A model generated the notes under the pieces. It did no database searches, had not been told where the DNA came from, and worked only from the letters and a program-made list of their open reading frames with translations. From Helianthus annuus (Eukaryota > Streptophyta > Magnoliopsida > Asterales > Asteraceae), in contig NC_035436.2 in the NCBI RefSeq assembly GCF_002127325.2, forward strand, positions 81,837,716 through 81,901,715: a DNA stretch of 64,000 bases. Direction: 5' to 3'. Below, piece after piece: positions 13,542 through 26,000 of the stretch. Each line of letters starts with the position of its first letter. Positions within the stretch are counted from its first letter, which is position 1. A program made the translations under genes and the position numbers.

Positions 13542-16036
13542 TGTCACACCCCCAAAATCCACACGCGGAGTATCACCGCTTGGAGGCGTGACTGACCAGA
13601 ATCCAGCCACCAATCATATTGAACAATATAAATTAAGTAAATAAAAGTCCAATCCAATCAATATAATTGGTGTCAAAACAATTCATCCAAGTTAAAGTTA
13701 TCAGCGGAAGCATATGTTAAAACCCAAAACATAAGTAAAAAGTTCATAAGTTTAACATGGAACTCAACAGTCCATGTCCCACAATGTCCACGCCTCCTCG
13801 TGCAAGCTCCTGAAATACCTAACGACCTGCAAGGCATGTAACAACGAGTCAACAACAAAGTTGAGCGAGTTCACAGTAAACAATTCAGTAATAGTAATAG
13901 TAGAGTGGGCCTTGTGTTCGTTCGTTAAGTCATGTATCATATTAGTTCATATCGCGGCCCTCTAGGCATGTGTGCGATGACTAGGGGAGGTTTTCCCCAA
14001 GTATTCTAGACTATGTATATTTGTATCGCGGCCACCCTGGCATGTGTGCGAAGTTTTAGTATCTATAGTTCGCGGCCTTCCCAAGGCATGTGTGCGAAGT
14101 TTTAGTCATAATATCGCGGCCAACCCCTGGCGTGTATGCGAAGATCAGTTCAATTGGTATACTAGTCTAGCCGTATCTTATCATTTACCATCCTCACCCT
14201 GAGGACCATATCATTAGGTTCCATTAACTAAGTTTGCACGAATAAATCATCCAATCCCATTCCCACCCTGGGAATCCCATGCCTTGTAGAAAGTGTGAAC
14301 TCACCTTTGCTTTGCTCGGTAGATAAATCGTTTGTCCTAAGTTAGTCAACCACTTCCTATTATGGTTACCACTTGTTAGGACGGTAAATAAGTAATCACG
14401 TATAAGGTACATGCATCTAACACGTAATTGTCAAGTAGTGTACTAGTAACAATTATGGCATAACATCTTAATCATAAATAATCCATTTATAAAGCAATTA
14501 ACATGAAATGACATGGAATAGTAAGCTGTGGGTGTGGCCTATAAAAGGTTTAGGCTTTTCTAGTGTGTGGCCCACTAGAATAAGGCCCAATGTATGTCTA
14601 ATGTGTGGCCCACTTGTCAAGTGTGCAAGCCACACGAGAGTGTGCTGTCCATTGACAAGTGTGCGGTCATACGAGTGTGCGACATATAATAAAGGGCAAA
14701 ACAAGTGTGCGACTAATCATGTAGTGTGCGATCCATAATCAAATTCACCAAAACTAATGGGGCGGCCCAACCATTGATGAGGCCCAAAGAAGTAAATAAA
14801 AGTGATTTATATTCTTGGCAATTAGTGTATGGTTAAAAACAGTCTGTGCAACCAATCAAATGTACGGAAACATTCAGACATTTGGGAGTGTGCCGCTAGA
14901 CCTTATATGTGGGTGGCCCCCACATCATGTCTACTATATGGTCCCTCCTATTCCTATTGGTATGTGTCATGCTCTCCAAGGTTGTACCCTAAGTTCATAA
15001 TGTTGTACATTCCACAACATCTAATTATCACACTAAGATTAATTCGAATAAGACAAACTCCCATTTTATGATATTCAATCAACTCAAAAAAAATGAAAAC
15101 CCAATCACGTGACATATGGTTATGCATCAACAAATTGTAAATTTGGCTTATATGATGGTACACACCATTAAAACATACACCAAGCTTATCAAGAGAAACC
15201 CAGATTCTTTTTAATTGTTTGCCTAGAATCATCCTCAGTTTCATAAAACGAACATCATGCCTTAATTTTTAAATATTCAAAGAACCAGCATCCTACTAAC
15301 CACATGGTTTTATCTTTATCAAATTTCATCACCAACATGGTATCATACTATCACATTAGTGGATTATTTGAATGAACAGATTTTTGTTTTTAATTCACAC
15401 TCTTGTTCAAATCATGTTGACACACCAATCATGAATTATTATTATCATTTATCTAGTTCACTAGAATCATCAACACTTTCAGGTCACTTATTCAACATTA
15501 TTCAAATCCTTTGTCTAAGCACAGTATTCATCAAATAAGAACAACACAAGCCGTTCGGTACAAAAACGACTTACCAAATATGTCTCAGTCCCGACACTGC
15601 TGCACCGATGCCACTGCTTACGTTTCTACACCAGAACTGAACCGAAGACATCACTGCAGCGTCGCCAATTCCGACAGCATGGCTCCGACTACCATCGTTC
15701 ACCATCCTCTCCTGCCGGTACCCGACGCCCACCGTTACTCTCGGAATCATCATGTCGATGCCCTCTCGTCTCTCTCCAAACTGATCGGGGTTGGATGTAT
15801 ATGTGCAGGGGAGCGGGTAATGATGTGTAGATAGGTGGGTGTGAAGGTGCACAAGAATGAGGGGTGTGCGGGTGTCATCAGCTCGTCGGAGTTTTGGCCG
15901 GATTCGGTCGCCGGACCCGACTACATGTTCACTGGTGATTGGCAGGAGAATGAGGATGGAGAGGGGGATTCACAATGCGGCGAGGGTCTCTTTTAGGGTT
16001 TTATTAGGATTAGAAGTAAGGGGGTGGGGTTTATAG

Positions 16037-16100
<64 letters not shown>

Positions 16101-16365
16101 AGTTTAGGTTTAGGTGGGTTGGGTTGGGTTGGGTTTGGCCCAAGTGCGCTAGCCCGTAAAAATATTATTTGTGTGTTAAATTAATTATACCCGGGTCCGG
16201 TTATTAGTTAAAACAACAAGTTTTCCCGCGTCGTAGGTTATTATTAATTAATAAATAATAATAACGGTAAGAATAATAATAATAACAGTAATAGTAAAAG
16301 ATGATAATAATAGTAGTAAAATAACCTACTCTCGATGATTGGGATCGAGAGCACCGGTTGTCACA
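13542..16365 (-). repeat. Left LTR (3' LTR on the minus strand) of the CATGG element
   Basis: 2824 bp, and the uninterrupted copy. It contains three short repeats of a cgcggcc...catgtgtgcga motif at about 13950-14130 and a TA microsatellite at about 16039-16094. Short open stretches in it recur in the other LTR and are not genes. Confidence 0.92.
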
Positions 16366-18825
16366 TTCTCCCCATGTTACAGGAATTTCGTCCTCGAAAT
16401 TTAAGCTAAGGTCTATGGTGCATTAATAACCTTACTGTTATACGTAAATACACGCAGTTTCACAAAAAGTTCACAAAACGAATCATGCAAGACACATAGC
16501 ACCTAAAGTCATGTAGCACGTAAATTCTCATAGCATACAGATTCACGTAGTCTATACTCACTTCGCCTAGCACAAAATTTAACATAATTAATTATTCCTT
16601 TGTTATACGATTCCTTGAGTGTTTGTGAGATTGTGAGACCCCTAACTTAAACGAGATGTCCAAGCGAATATCAAAGTTAACAGGGTTTGTGTTTACACTG
16701 TGAAGGTCGGGTGTCACATCATCCCCTAGTTGAAAGAATTTTCGTCCCGAAAATTGTTATAAAATGATAGCTTGAAGTGAGTTCTGACGAACTCGATCTA
16801 TGGGTAACTTACAACGCTTGGGGGGTATGGTGTCAACCGGTTCCTCAACGAAGTGATAAAGTTGAGTTTATTAACTATCAAAATTAAACCAATATGTTTA
16901 AAAGTATTCCTCCAGGAATATTAGTTTGAAAAGTATTCCTCCCCAATCCAAGGATAGTAGTACTCGAATCCGGAAATATAAAGCAGTCCCAATCCAGGAA
17001 TAGTCGTATTCAAATCCAAGAATGTGTAGCAATCCCAATCCAGGGATAATAGTGGTTCCCAACACACGGGAATGTGTACTATTCTAGGGATGCGCGTGTA
17101 GCCCTAAGCTAGGGGAAACGTATGTATTTCCCAAACCGGGGAAATAGTGTGCTGTCCCAAACCATGGACACTTGTTTCTAGTAAAATGTTGTTAACTCCC
17201 GTTAGGGCGTGGGCTGTATCAAAGGTTTTGTGACTACGACGCAAATGGGCATAGTATGCAAGCAATCACCAAGATATTCTTAATAATGTTTACACGTCCT
17301 GAGTGACCCATACTAGCGTACGGTTGTTTCTCATAAGGTTAAGTTCCATCAGTACTCTAAACGAGGTAGGTGTTGTTTCCAGCCATTGTCAAAATTGGTG
17401 ACACATGTTGCATCATGTCTTCAAAAGTTTGGACGGTATGTTTGGTTCGACCATTCGCTCGTGGGTGTTAAGTAATGCTCATGCATGATCGTGAGCCGAA
17501 GAGTTTGTGCATGCCTTGCCACAAATCTGATGTGAAATGTAAGTCATGTCTAGAGAAAATGGGAATCGGGCGCCCTGCGCCTAGTAGCTACACATTATCA
17601 CCCTCAAGGTTTCAAAGATTGATCACCAAGGATCGAGAGTCGAGCCTTCGAAACTCTCTATGCTAGAGGGTGTTCGTGTCGGTATCTTTGCATGGAGAAG
17701 CGAGAATGAAATGTTACTGTGGTAAAAGAATGACGGTTTGGTCTAAGCAAATGGTAGAAATTAGACATAACATAAATAAAAAATCGTGTGTCGGTACAAA
17801 AGCTAGTGCAAAGTTTCCGCATATTATCATGTTCGCCTGTAGGTTGAGTGATCCATATCTCCGTCCTCGAATGTCCTGAAGACTATCCCATCAGCAGGGG
17901 CATCCATTCGCTAAGTTGGGTTTACGAAGGAGTAAATCAAGTACAATAAGCATTAACCACCCAACAAGGTAATTGGGGGGGGGGGTAATCTTGTGATCGG
18001 CGGAAATCATGGTATGGTTGTTAGCGTTTCGTTATATTGGTTACCAATCGAAGAAACAAGGGATTGGTGAGGTTCATACGAAGAATTTAGTGAAAACAGA
18101 AGTCCAACAATAACCGAAGAATTCAACCAACTAATCTGTTGTCTAGAAGCAATTCCAGTAGTCGTGTATGGCGGCATGGCACGAAAGGGAAGTTGGTTGC
18201 ATCGCGGTCGCATGAGTATATCACTTATCGAAACAAAGTTTGGTTGGTAGGGTTTCGAGTTGCAAAACGACAAACACGTGTAACTGTGACTGCTTCGTTT
18301 CTTGTGACGACGACCAGTGGAGATGATAAGGTTCGTCAACATGGATGTGTGGGTATAGTTCTCCTAAACCCGAGTTCGTTTGGGCCAGGTCTAGTCTTCG
18401 TGAATGTTGACGTGCAAACCGAATGAACGGAGGGTCAGATGGCGAAGTCATGTCGAGATAAGCGTATGAATAGATAGAACGCATAGCAGTTGTCATAGCG
18501 GGGTGACGAGGAAACAGAAAAGAATGTGACCACTACTTGCCAAGTTTCAAATAAACAATTGAGTGCCATAATGAACGCATTAAGGCTAATACAGCATGTC
18601 ACTACCCAAAATAAACATACCACAAACAGCACACCATGCAAAAGTAATCTAGCAAATAGGCAATACAAAGTTAAATCATACCACCTAAAGTGTTGAGCCT
18701 TGCACGTGGAGCGAAGCGTCGTTGTGGATCGTTGAGCACTGAACAGGTTATAGTCTGGTTTTAATAAAAACCTTTTCCCCTTGTTAAAACCAAGTTCACT
18801 ATAACCAATGGCTCTGATACCAATC
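16366..18825 (-). pseudogene. Interior of the CATGG element with a decayed integrase remnant
   Basis: No intact gene. Read on the minus strand, about 17330-17460 translates as a degraded version of the gypsy integrase HPQ..G..E segment (HPRANGRTKHTVQTFEDM is visible), aligning with the intact integrase near 5130-5190. A second PPT/LTR-like junction lies at about 16712 (tgtcacatcatcccc followed by gaattttcgtcccgaaaa), hinting at an older rearrangement. The 18490-18825 end matches the leader at 34084-34340 of the plus-strand gypsy, so the two are related. 16900-17170 has loosely repeated ggaat/ccaatcc motifs. Confidence 0.65.
18811..18822 (-). other. Primer-binding site, initiator Met tRNA
   Basis: GCTCTGATACCA on the plus strand, that is TGGTATCAGAGC on the minus strand, three bases from the LTR end. 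This is the classical plant retrotransposon primer site. Confidence 0.9.
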
Positions 18826-21800
18826 TGTCACACCCCCAAAATCCACACGCGGAGTATCACCGCTTGGAGGCGTGACTGACCAGGATCCAGCCACCAATCA
18901 TATTGAACAATATAAATTAAGTAAATAAAAGTCCAATCCAATCAATATAATTGGTGTCAAAACAATTCATCCAAGTTAAAGTTATCAGCGGAAGCATAAG
19001 TTAAAACCCAAAACATAAGTAAAAAGTTCATAAGTTTAACATGGAACTCACCAGTCCATGTCTCACAACGTCCACGCCTCCTCGTGCAAGCTCCTGAAAT
19101 ACCTAACGACCTGCAAGGCATGTAACAACGAGTCAACAACAAAGTTGAGCGAGTTCACAGTAAACAATTCAGTAATAGTAATAGTAGAGTGGGCCTTGTG
19201 TTCGTTCGTTAAGTCATGCATCGTATTAGTTCATATCGCGGCCCTCTAGGCATGTGTGCGATGACTAGGGGAGGTTTTCCCCAAGTATTCTAGACTATGT
19301 ATATTTGTATCGCGGCCACCCTGGCATGTGTGCGAAGTTTTAGTATCTATAGTTCGCGGCCTTCCCAAGGCATGTGTGCGAAGTTTTAGTCATAATATCG
19401 CGGCCAACCCGTGGCGTGTATGCGAAGATCAGTTCAATTGGTATACTAGTCTAGCCGTATCTTATCATTTACCATCCTCACCCTGAGGACCATATCATTA
19501 GGTTCCATTAACTAAGTTTGCACGAATAAATCATCCAATCCCATTCCCACCCTGGGAATCCCATGCCTTGTAGAAAGTGTGAACTCACCTTTGCTTTGCT
19601 CGGTAGATAAATCGTTTGTCCTAAGTTAGTCAACCACTTCCTATTATGGTTACCACTTGTTAGGACGGTAAATAAGTAATCACGTATAAGGTACATGCAT
19701 CTAACACGTAATTGTCAAGTAGTGTACTAGTAACAATTATGGCATAACATCTTAATCATAAATAATCCATTTATAAAGCAATTAACACGAAATGACATGG
19801 AATAGTAAGCTGTGGGTGTGGCCTATAAAAGGTTTAGGCTTTTCTAGTGTGTGGCCCACTAGAATAAGGCCCAATGTATGTCTAATGTGTGGCCCACTTG
19901 TCAAGTGTGCAAGCCACACGAGAGTGTGCTGTCCATTGACAAGTGTGCGGTCATACGAGTGTGCGACATATAATAAAGGGCAAAACAAGTGTGCGACTAA
20001 TCATGTAGTGTGCGATCCATAATCAAATTCACCAAAACTAATGGGGCGGCCCAACCATTGATGAGGCCCAAAGAAGTAAATAAAAGTGATTTATATTCTT
20101 GGCAATTAGTGTATGGTTAAAAACAGTCTGTGCAACCAATCAAATGTACGGAAACATTCAGACATTTGGGAGTGTGCCGCTAGACCTTATATGTGGGTAG
20201 CGCCCACATCATGTCTACTATATGGTCCCTCCTATTCCTATTGGTATGTGTCATGCTCTCCAAGGTTGTACCCTAAGTTCATAATGTTGTACATTCCACA
20301 ACATCTAATTATCACACTAAGATTAATTCGAATAAGACAAACTCCCATTTTATGATATTCAATCAACTCAAAAAAATGAAAACCCAATCACGTGACATAT
20401 GGTTATGCATCAACAAATTGTAAATTTGGCTTATATGATGGTACACACCATTAAAACATACACCAAGCTTATCAAGAGAAACCTAGATTCTTTTTAATTG
20501 TTTGCCTAGAATCATCCTCAGTTTCATAAAACGAACATCATGCCTTAATTTTTAAATATTCAAAGAACCAGCATCCTACTAACCACATGGTTTTATCTTT
20601 ATCAAATTTCATCACCAACATGGTATCATACTATCACATTAGTGGATTATTTGAATGAACAGATTTTTGTTTTTAATTCACACTCTTGTTCAAATCATGT
20701 TGACACACCAATCATGAATTATTATTATCATTTATCTAGTTCACCAGAATCATCAACACTTTCAGGTCACTTATTCAACATTATTCAAATCCTTTGTCTA
20801 AGCACAGTATTCATCAAATAAGAACAACACAAGCCGTTCGGTACAAAAACGACTTACCAAATACGTCTCAGTCCCGACACTGCTGCACCGATGACACTGC
20901 TTACGTTTCTACACAAGGGCGGACCTAAGGCTATACCAGGGTGGGCGGGCGCACCCCCGGGAAAAAAAAATTTTAGTGCTAAGTTCCGTCGAAAATCCCG
21001 TCCGCACCCCTTGGAATTTTTCGTCCGCACCCCATGAAATTTTCTGTCCGCACCTCTTGGACTTTTTCGTCCGCACCCCTTAGGTAAAAAACGTTTTCAA
21101 TTTATATTTTAAAAATATTCTTTAGTAAACTCCTATTTTATAAAAAATGCTACCTAAATTATTTTACTTTTAATACCTAAATAACTAAACCTAAATACCC
21201 AATACATTTAACTAGCCCACTACTAAGTCTTAGCCCAATAAACAAACCCAACAAATCATCAATATTTCAAACTAAAATAAAATAAACAAGCCCAAAACCG
21301 TTACATATTCTATCCTGCTCTCTTTATCGTCCTTGCACGCCAGCGATCAGAACATCAACAGCGACAACAGTGAACAGTCAGCAGCCGCATACCACCGTAA
21401 TCAGCCACGGGTAAGTTTCTTTGTTATTTTTGATGATTTTTGGCTGGTTTTTGGTTGATATTATCCACCTCCAGCGGCCTATTATAGCCGCATACTAACC
21501 ATAGTAGACATGTGCTTCGTTTTGTTTTCATTATGTTATGGTGGGTTATATAAATTAAGTTCTTTTGTTTTACATGACCCGACTTGACCCGAACCGACCC
21601 GATACGAACCGATTTTTTATTTATATACCTTGGGGCCTAAAATTTTTAAAAATGTTACGCACCCCCATGGAAAAATTCCTGGGTCCGCCACTGTTTCTAC
21701 ACCAGAACTGAACCGAAGACATCACTGCAGCGTCGCCAATTCCGACAGCATGGCTCCGACTACCATCGTTCACCATCGTCTCCTGCCGGTACCCGACGCC

Positions 21801-22105
21801 CACCGTTACTCTCGGAATCATCATGTCGATGCCCTCTCGTCTCTCTCCAAACTGATCGGGGTTGGATGTATATGTGCAGGGGAGCGGGTAATGATGTGTA
21901 GATAGGTGGGTGTGAAGGTGCACAAGAATGAGGGGTGTGCGGGTGTCATCAGCTCGTCGGAGTTTTGGCCGGATTCGGTCGCCGGACCCGACTACATGTT
22001 CACTGGTGATTGGCAGGAGAATGAGGATGGAGAGGGGGATTCACAATGCGGCGAGGGTCTCTTTTAGGGTTTTATTAGGATTAGAAGTAAGGGGGTGGGG
22101 TTTAT

Positions 22106-22147
<42 letters not shown>

Positions 22148-22407
22148 AGTTTAGGTTTAGGTGGGTTGGGTTGGGTTTGGCCCAAGTGCGCTAGCCCGTA
22201 AAAATATTATTTGTGTGTTAAATTAATTATACCCGGTTCCGGTTATTAGTTAAAACAACAAGTTTTCCCGCGTCGTAGGTTATTATTAATTAATAAATAA
22301 TAATAACGGTAAGAATAATAATAATAACAGTAATAGTAAAAGATGATAATAATAGTAGTAAAATAACCTACTCTCGATGATTGGGATCGAGAGCACCGGT
22401 TGTCACA
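18826..22407 (-). repeat. Right LTR (5' LTR on the minus strand) of the CATGG element
   Basis: 3582 bp including a 780-bp DNA-element insertion and its duplicated target; otherwise nearly identical to the left LTR. Its TA tract (about 22110-22141) is some 24 bp shorter than in the left copy. Confidence 0.92.
20914..21693. mobile_element. hAT-type non-autonomous DNA element in the right LTR
   Basis: The uninterrupted LTR shows the empty site (gtttctacaccagaac). Here TTTCTACA is present on both sides (20906-20913 and 21694-21701). The ends are CAAGGGCGGACC and, reversed, CAGTGGCGGACC, 12-bp terminal repeats with two mismatches. An 8-bp duplication with CA...TG ends fits hAT; a 9-bp reading (TTTCTACAC) would fit Mutator. 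The interior includes several copies of a cgtccgcacccc motif and no transposase. Confidence 0.85.
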
Positions 22408-22412
22408 CATGG

Positions 22413-23089
22413 CTTTACCATCCGGATGGAACACCTACGCCGGGTGAGTATCATACATAGACCCATAAGTAGTTCTTCATCCTCAAGAACACGTGTAGCA
22501 CCTTAAATCCACCTTGTCACTATTAATATCTATCTAGTTGCGGATCTAGAATTTTTTTTCCGGTGGGTTTACCTTTTTCGGTGAACTAATTTCTTAAAGT
22601 CAAACGTAAAAATATTCAGGTTGGATCGGGTTGGCGAATATAATAAAAACACACAGTCACTAAAAAACCTAGAGGCTCAACCTTTTTCGAATTTTATTGT
22701 TATAAACTCTTCTCCTTTATCCGGGTTTGGAACGAGCGGTCCAGCAATAATAAAATAAAAGGTGAGTTAATCAACTAATCTAGTTTTATTCGTTACTAAG
22801 TGTTCAAAATTCGTAAATATGTGTTGACATAATATCTTTGTACCCATATGATTCTATTATTGAGGAACCAATTTAAAACTTACACCACCAAAAGATGTAG
22901 CAAATAGTTACAAAAGTTAATTAAATATGTCATAAATGATTACTAGTGTGACAGAGTACGTATTTCACATCACATTTGATTCGTTTTTGGTATTACTTCT
23001 ATAACATGACATGATACTTAATCTAACGATTTATTGTATGGCACCAAATATGTAACTTAAAAGAACTATGTTAGCCGGTTAACTTTGCG
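22413..23089. other. 3' flank of the MYB gene, no further feature seen
   Basis: AT-rich DNA downstream of the MYB stop codon. No convincing gene or element ends. It should contain the MYB 3' UTR, but I cannot place the poly(A) site. Confidence 0.4.
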
Positions 23090-26000
23090 CTAAATCGCTC
23101 TCTTGTTGTCGGGGAAATACATATTTTTTCCTATCTCCTCTTGGCCATCAACCATCCACAACGTGTTGAGGGAGTAATCCCATATAGAAGAAGGCGTTGT
23201 TTCACTATATGTACCAAAAACACTTGCTATACCATAGTCATCATCTAATAATGTTATATCCTTCCATATCTCATCCATTGAATTATACCCATCTTGTTGT
23301 TCAATCGCGCTGTTTACGCTAGTAGCTGTACTCTTCATCTTATAGTTATCGCATTCGAAATTTGTAATCGCCACCATTTCTAACCCACCAGTGTCATAAA
23401 AGCTTCGTTCTTTGGTTTCGGTCATTGGCATGGAATCAACCGTAGGATTGCTAGTAATTGAAGAGTAGATAGAGGAATCAGACACTGATGGAGATGAAGA
23501 TAATGCCCTTTTTTTTTCTTGTGCCTTTTTCCTCATATGGGTCCTCCAATAATTCTTAATCTCATTATCAGTTCGTCCAGGAAGTTTCCGAGCAATTTTT
23601 GACCATCTGCTTATAAATTTAATAATCAGGCACAGATAATTGAATAGAACAAAAAGCGTTTAACCTCTAGATAGAGCTGGCAAAATTTTGTGGAGGACAA
23701 AACAAAATGAAGCGCTTAACACGAACAAGAAACATTAACCAAACGTGTTATTTTTTAAAAACACTAAGTAGGACATGTTTAATAAGCGGGTTACACAACA
23801 TAACATGTTTAACACGATTAATAGTAACTAGTTTGATAACACGAATGGACAACATACATGTTTAACACAATTAAACATAAGCTATTCAATTATGCAAATA
23901 ACATGACACATTTAACAAGATTCACTAAACTTGGTTAACAAACGATAAGACATGGTTAACGCCATAAAGTAAAAGCCCCCAAAGTTATAATCATTTTTAA
24001 TTATTTATAAAACTGTGTATATTTTTATCAACAGCTCATGAACCAGTCGTGACGACCTATTAACCTATTTGACACAATAATTAAAAGTGTAATATGTGTC
24101 ATAAGTGGGTTAAGTGCGCGGATTGAACCTATTTAGACATTTTTTATTGGTGTCATCAATATGTCAACCAAATTGTAACCCGAATTCGTTTAGCCTTATA
24201 AACAATAAATCGTTTAAGTTTGTGTCTTGTAAGTTCTCAATTCTCAGCAAGAAACAAACATGTCATTAACTTCATTTCTTAAACTAGGCCAAGATAAAGT
24301 AATTTTATAACGACAGGGCATTTGATGAGTCATGAACGTGTGGAGTGGGGCTTGACCCACTGCTAGCTAAGCATTGTCCGCCTGACCAGTAATAATATAT
24401 TGATAAACAATTTATTAAATAAAAGGCCAATCATTTCTTTCTAAAAGCTAGTATAATATTATAGTGAAATTTATTGAACAAAAGGCTAAGCACTTCTTTC
24501 TAAAAGCTAGTACAATATTATACCATGCGTAGTGGAAGACACCCTAACTTTGAGCGTTTTGCGTCATGTAACAGTCTAGTCAGCAATGAGTCATTATGGG
24601 GCGTTTTTCTAAAATAGGTGTAGTGGGGATGTAGATATTGTGGGGCATTATGTTAAAAGGGGTATAAAAAATTAAATAAAAAAAACCATCAAAAAAAGGG
24701 TATTGGACAACCAAAAAGAAGAAAAACTGTCATTGGGCAAAGAAAAGAGTGAGGGCGTTGAAAAAATAACGCTTCTTGGATTTTTTTTTCTGGAAAAGAA
24801 ACGCCTAAAATATGAGTGGTCTGAGGGCGTGGAGGGGCGTGCTTTTGGCATAAACGCTCAAAATTTTCCCCACTACGGGTGGTCTTATAATGAAATTTTG
24901 AATTTGTTTCGATCCATGCAAGTATGTTACCTTTAAAGAACATCCATTTCAGGTCGGCTCTTGGGCCGGCTAACCCGTGCCGTCGCTCGAGGCCCAAATT
25001 TTCAAAGGGCCTGAAAAGTTTTTATAAACTTTTATATATATAGTAAATGATATATTTAATATATGCATTCAATTTTTATATATAAAAGTCTTGGTGGTGG
25101 AGTGGAAAAAAACCATCCTAAGATAATATTGTTGAGGTCTCTAGTTTAATGGCTTTGGCTCCACCACTAAGGTCTTATTTTTTTTAATTCATTTCCTCTT
25201 AACTACAATTTTGGGCCCAATTTTTTTTTTCGCCTGAGGCCTAAATTATTTTGAGAGTTTTTGAAGACGGCTCTGATCCATTTAAAAACAAAATAGACCA
25301 AAGATACTTAAATATAGTATTAATATATGTGAATGTCATATGATAAGTTAAACAGTATCGTTTCATATGATAACTTAAAACAGTATCATTCTGAAAAAAA
25401 TCAAAGGTCGAGAAAGAAGCCATAGGGGACTACCTTAAGTAAATTATTATGGAATACAATTTATTTTTAACATACTAGAAACAAATCATATAATTACCTC
25501 AACTATCTCACACCACTTTGTCTATCTAAAGAATAGCAATGTAAAGTTAACACATTTTTCTATCTCGCATAACTTTTAATAAAATGATTATAAACTTTTA
25601 ATAGATAGTTTATATCACATAAAACTAAAAGATAAATTTAATACCTCAAATATAGGATAATGCGAGTCGTCTACACTTTAATTATAAGTTCATGAACAAA
25701 ATAAAAGGCAATAAAAGAAGGAATATAATAGATATATAATAAGTTTGGATACATTTATTCTTAATCAATATCATACACTAAAGTATATTTATAGACACAA
25801 AGGTTAAAGAAAAATGTCATATATTCTTAAATAATATTAAGCAGAAAGAACAAAAAAACATCATTAACATTACTCCATCATGATCAGTGAATTTATGTAA
25901 TATATCAGATCACGTTATTTGAATATTCAGTAATAATCGGTATTAATATTATAGATTATATGTATTTTTAATACTATCTAATATACTAATATGTAAAAAT

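Larger units (their letters stand above)
13542..22407 (-). mobile_element. Complete non-autonomous gypsy-type LTR retrotransposon, target duplication CATGG
   Basis: The LTRs are 13542-16365 and 18826-22407, beginning TGTCACACCC and ending GGTTGTCACA on the plus strand. CATGG flanks both ends (13537-13541 and 22408-22412). Orientation is minus: the primer site (reverse complement of TGGTATCAGAGC) is at 18811-18822 next to the right LTR, and a polypurine tract (read minus, GGGGAGAA) abuts the left LTR at 16366. The 2.46 kb interior has no working ORF. By eye the LTRs differ at only about 15-20 positions over 2.8 kb, plus repeat-length changes and one insertion, so integration is recent. Confidence 0.93.

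Noticed and set aside
17880..18500. Overlapping open stretches of about 95-110 codons on both strands
   Set aside because: They lie in the decayed interior of a non-autonomous element and have no recognisable motif.
20915..21693. Mutator origin of the LTR insertion, from a 9-bp duplication
   Set aside because: The ninth base equals the first base of a better-aligned CA...TG terminus, so an 8-bp hAT duplication explains it as well or better; not fully excluded.
13673..22434. Many 60-100 codon open stretches, several in duplicate about 5.3 kb apart
   Set aside because: The duplication is due to the two LTRs; the stretches are short, unconserved in type and on both strands.
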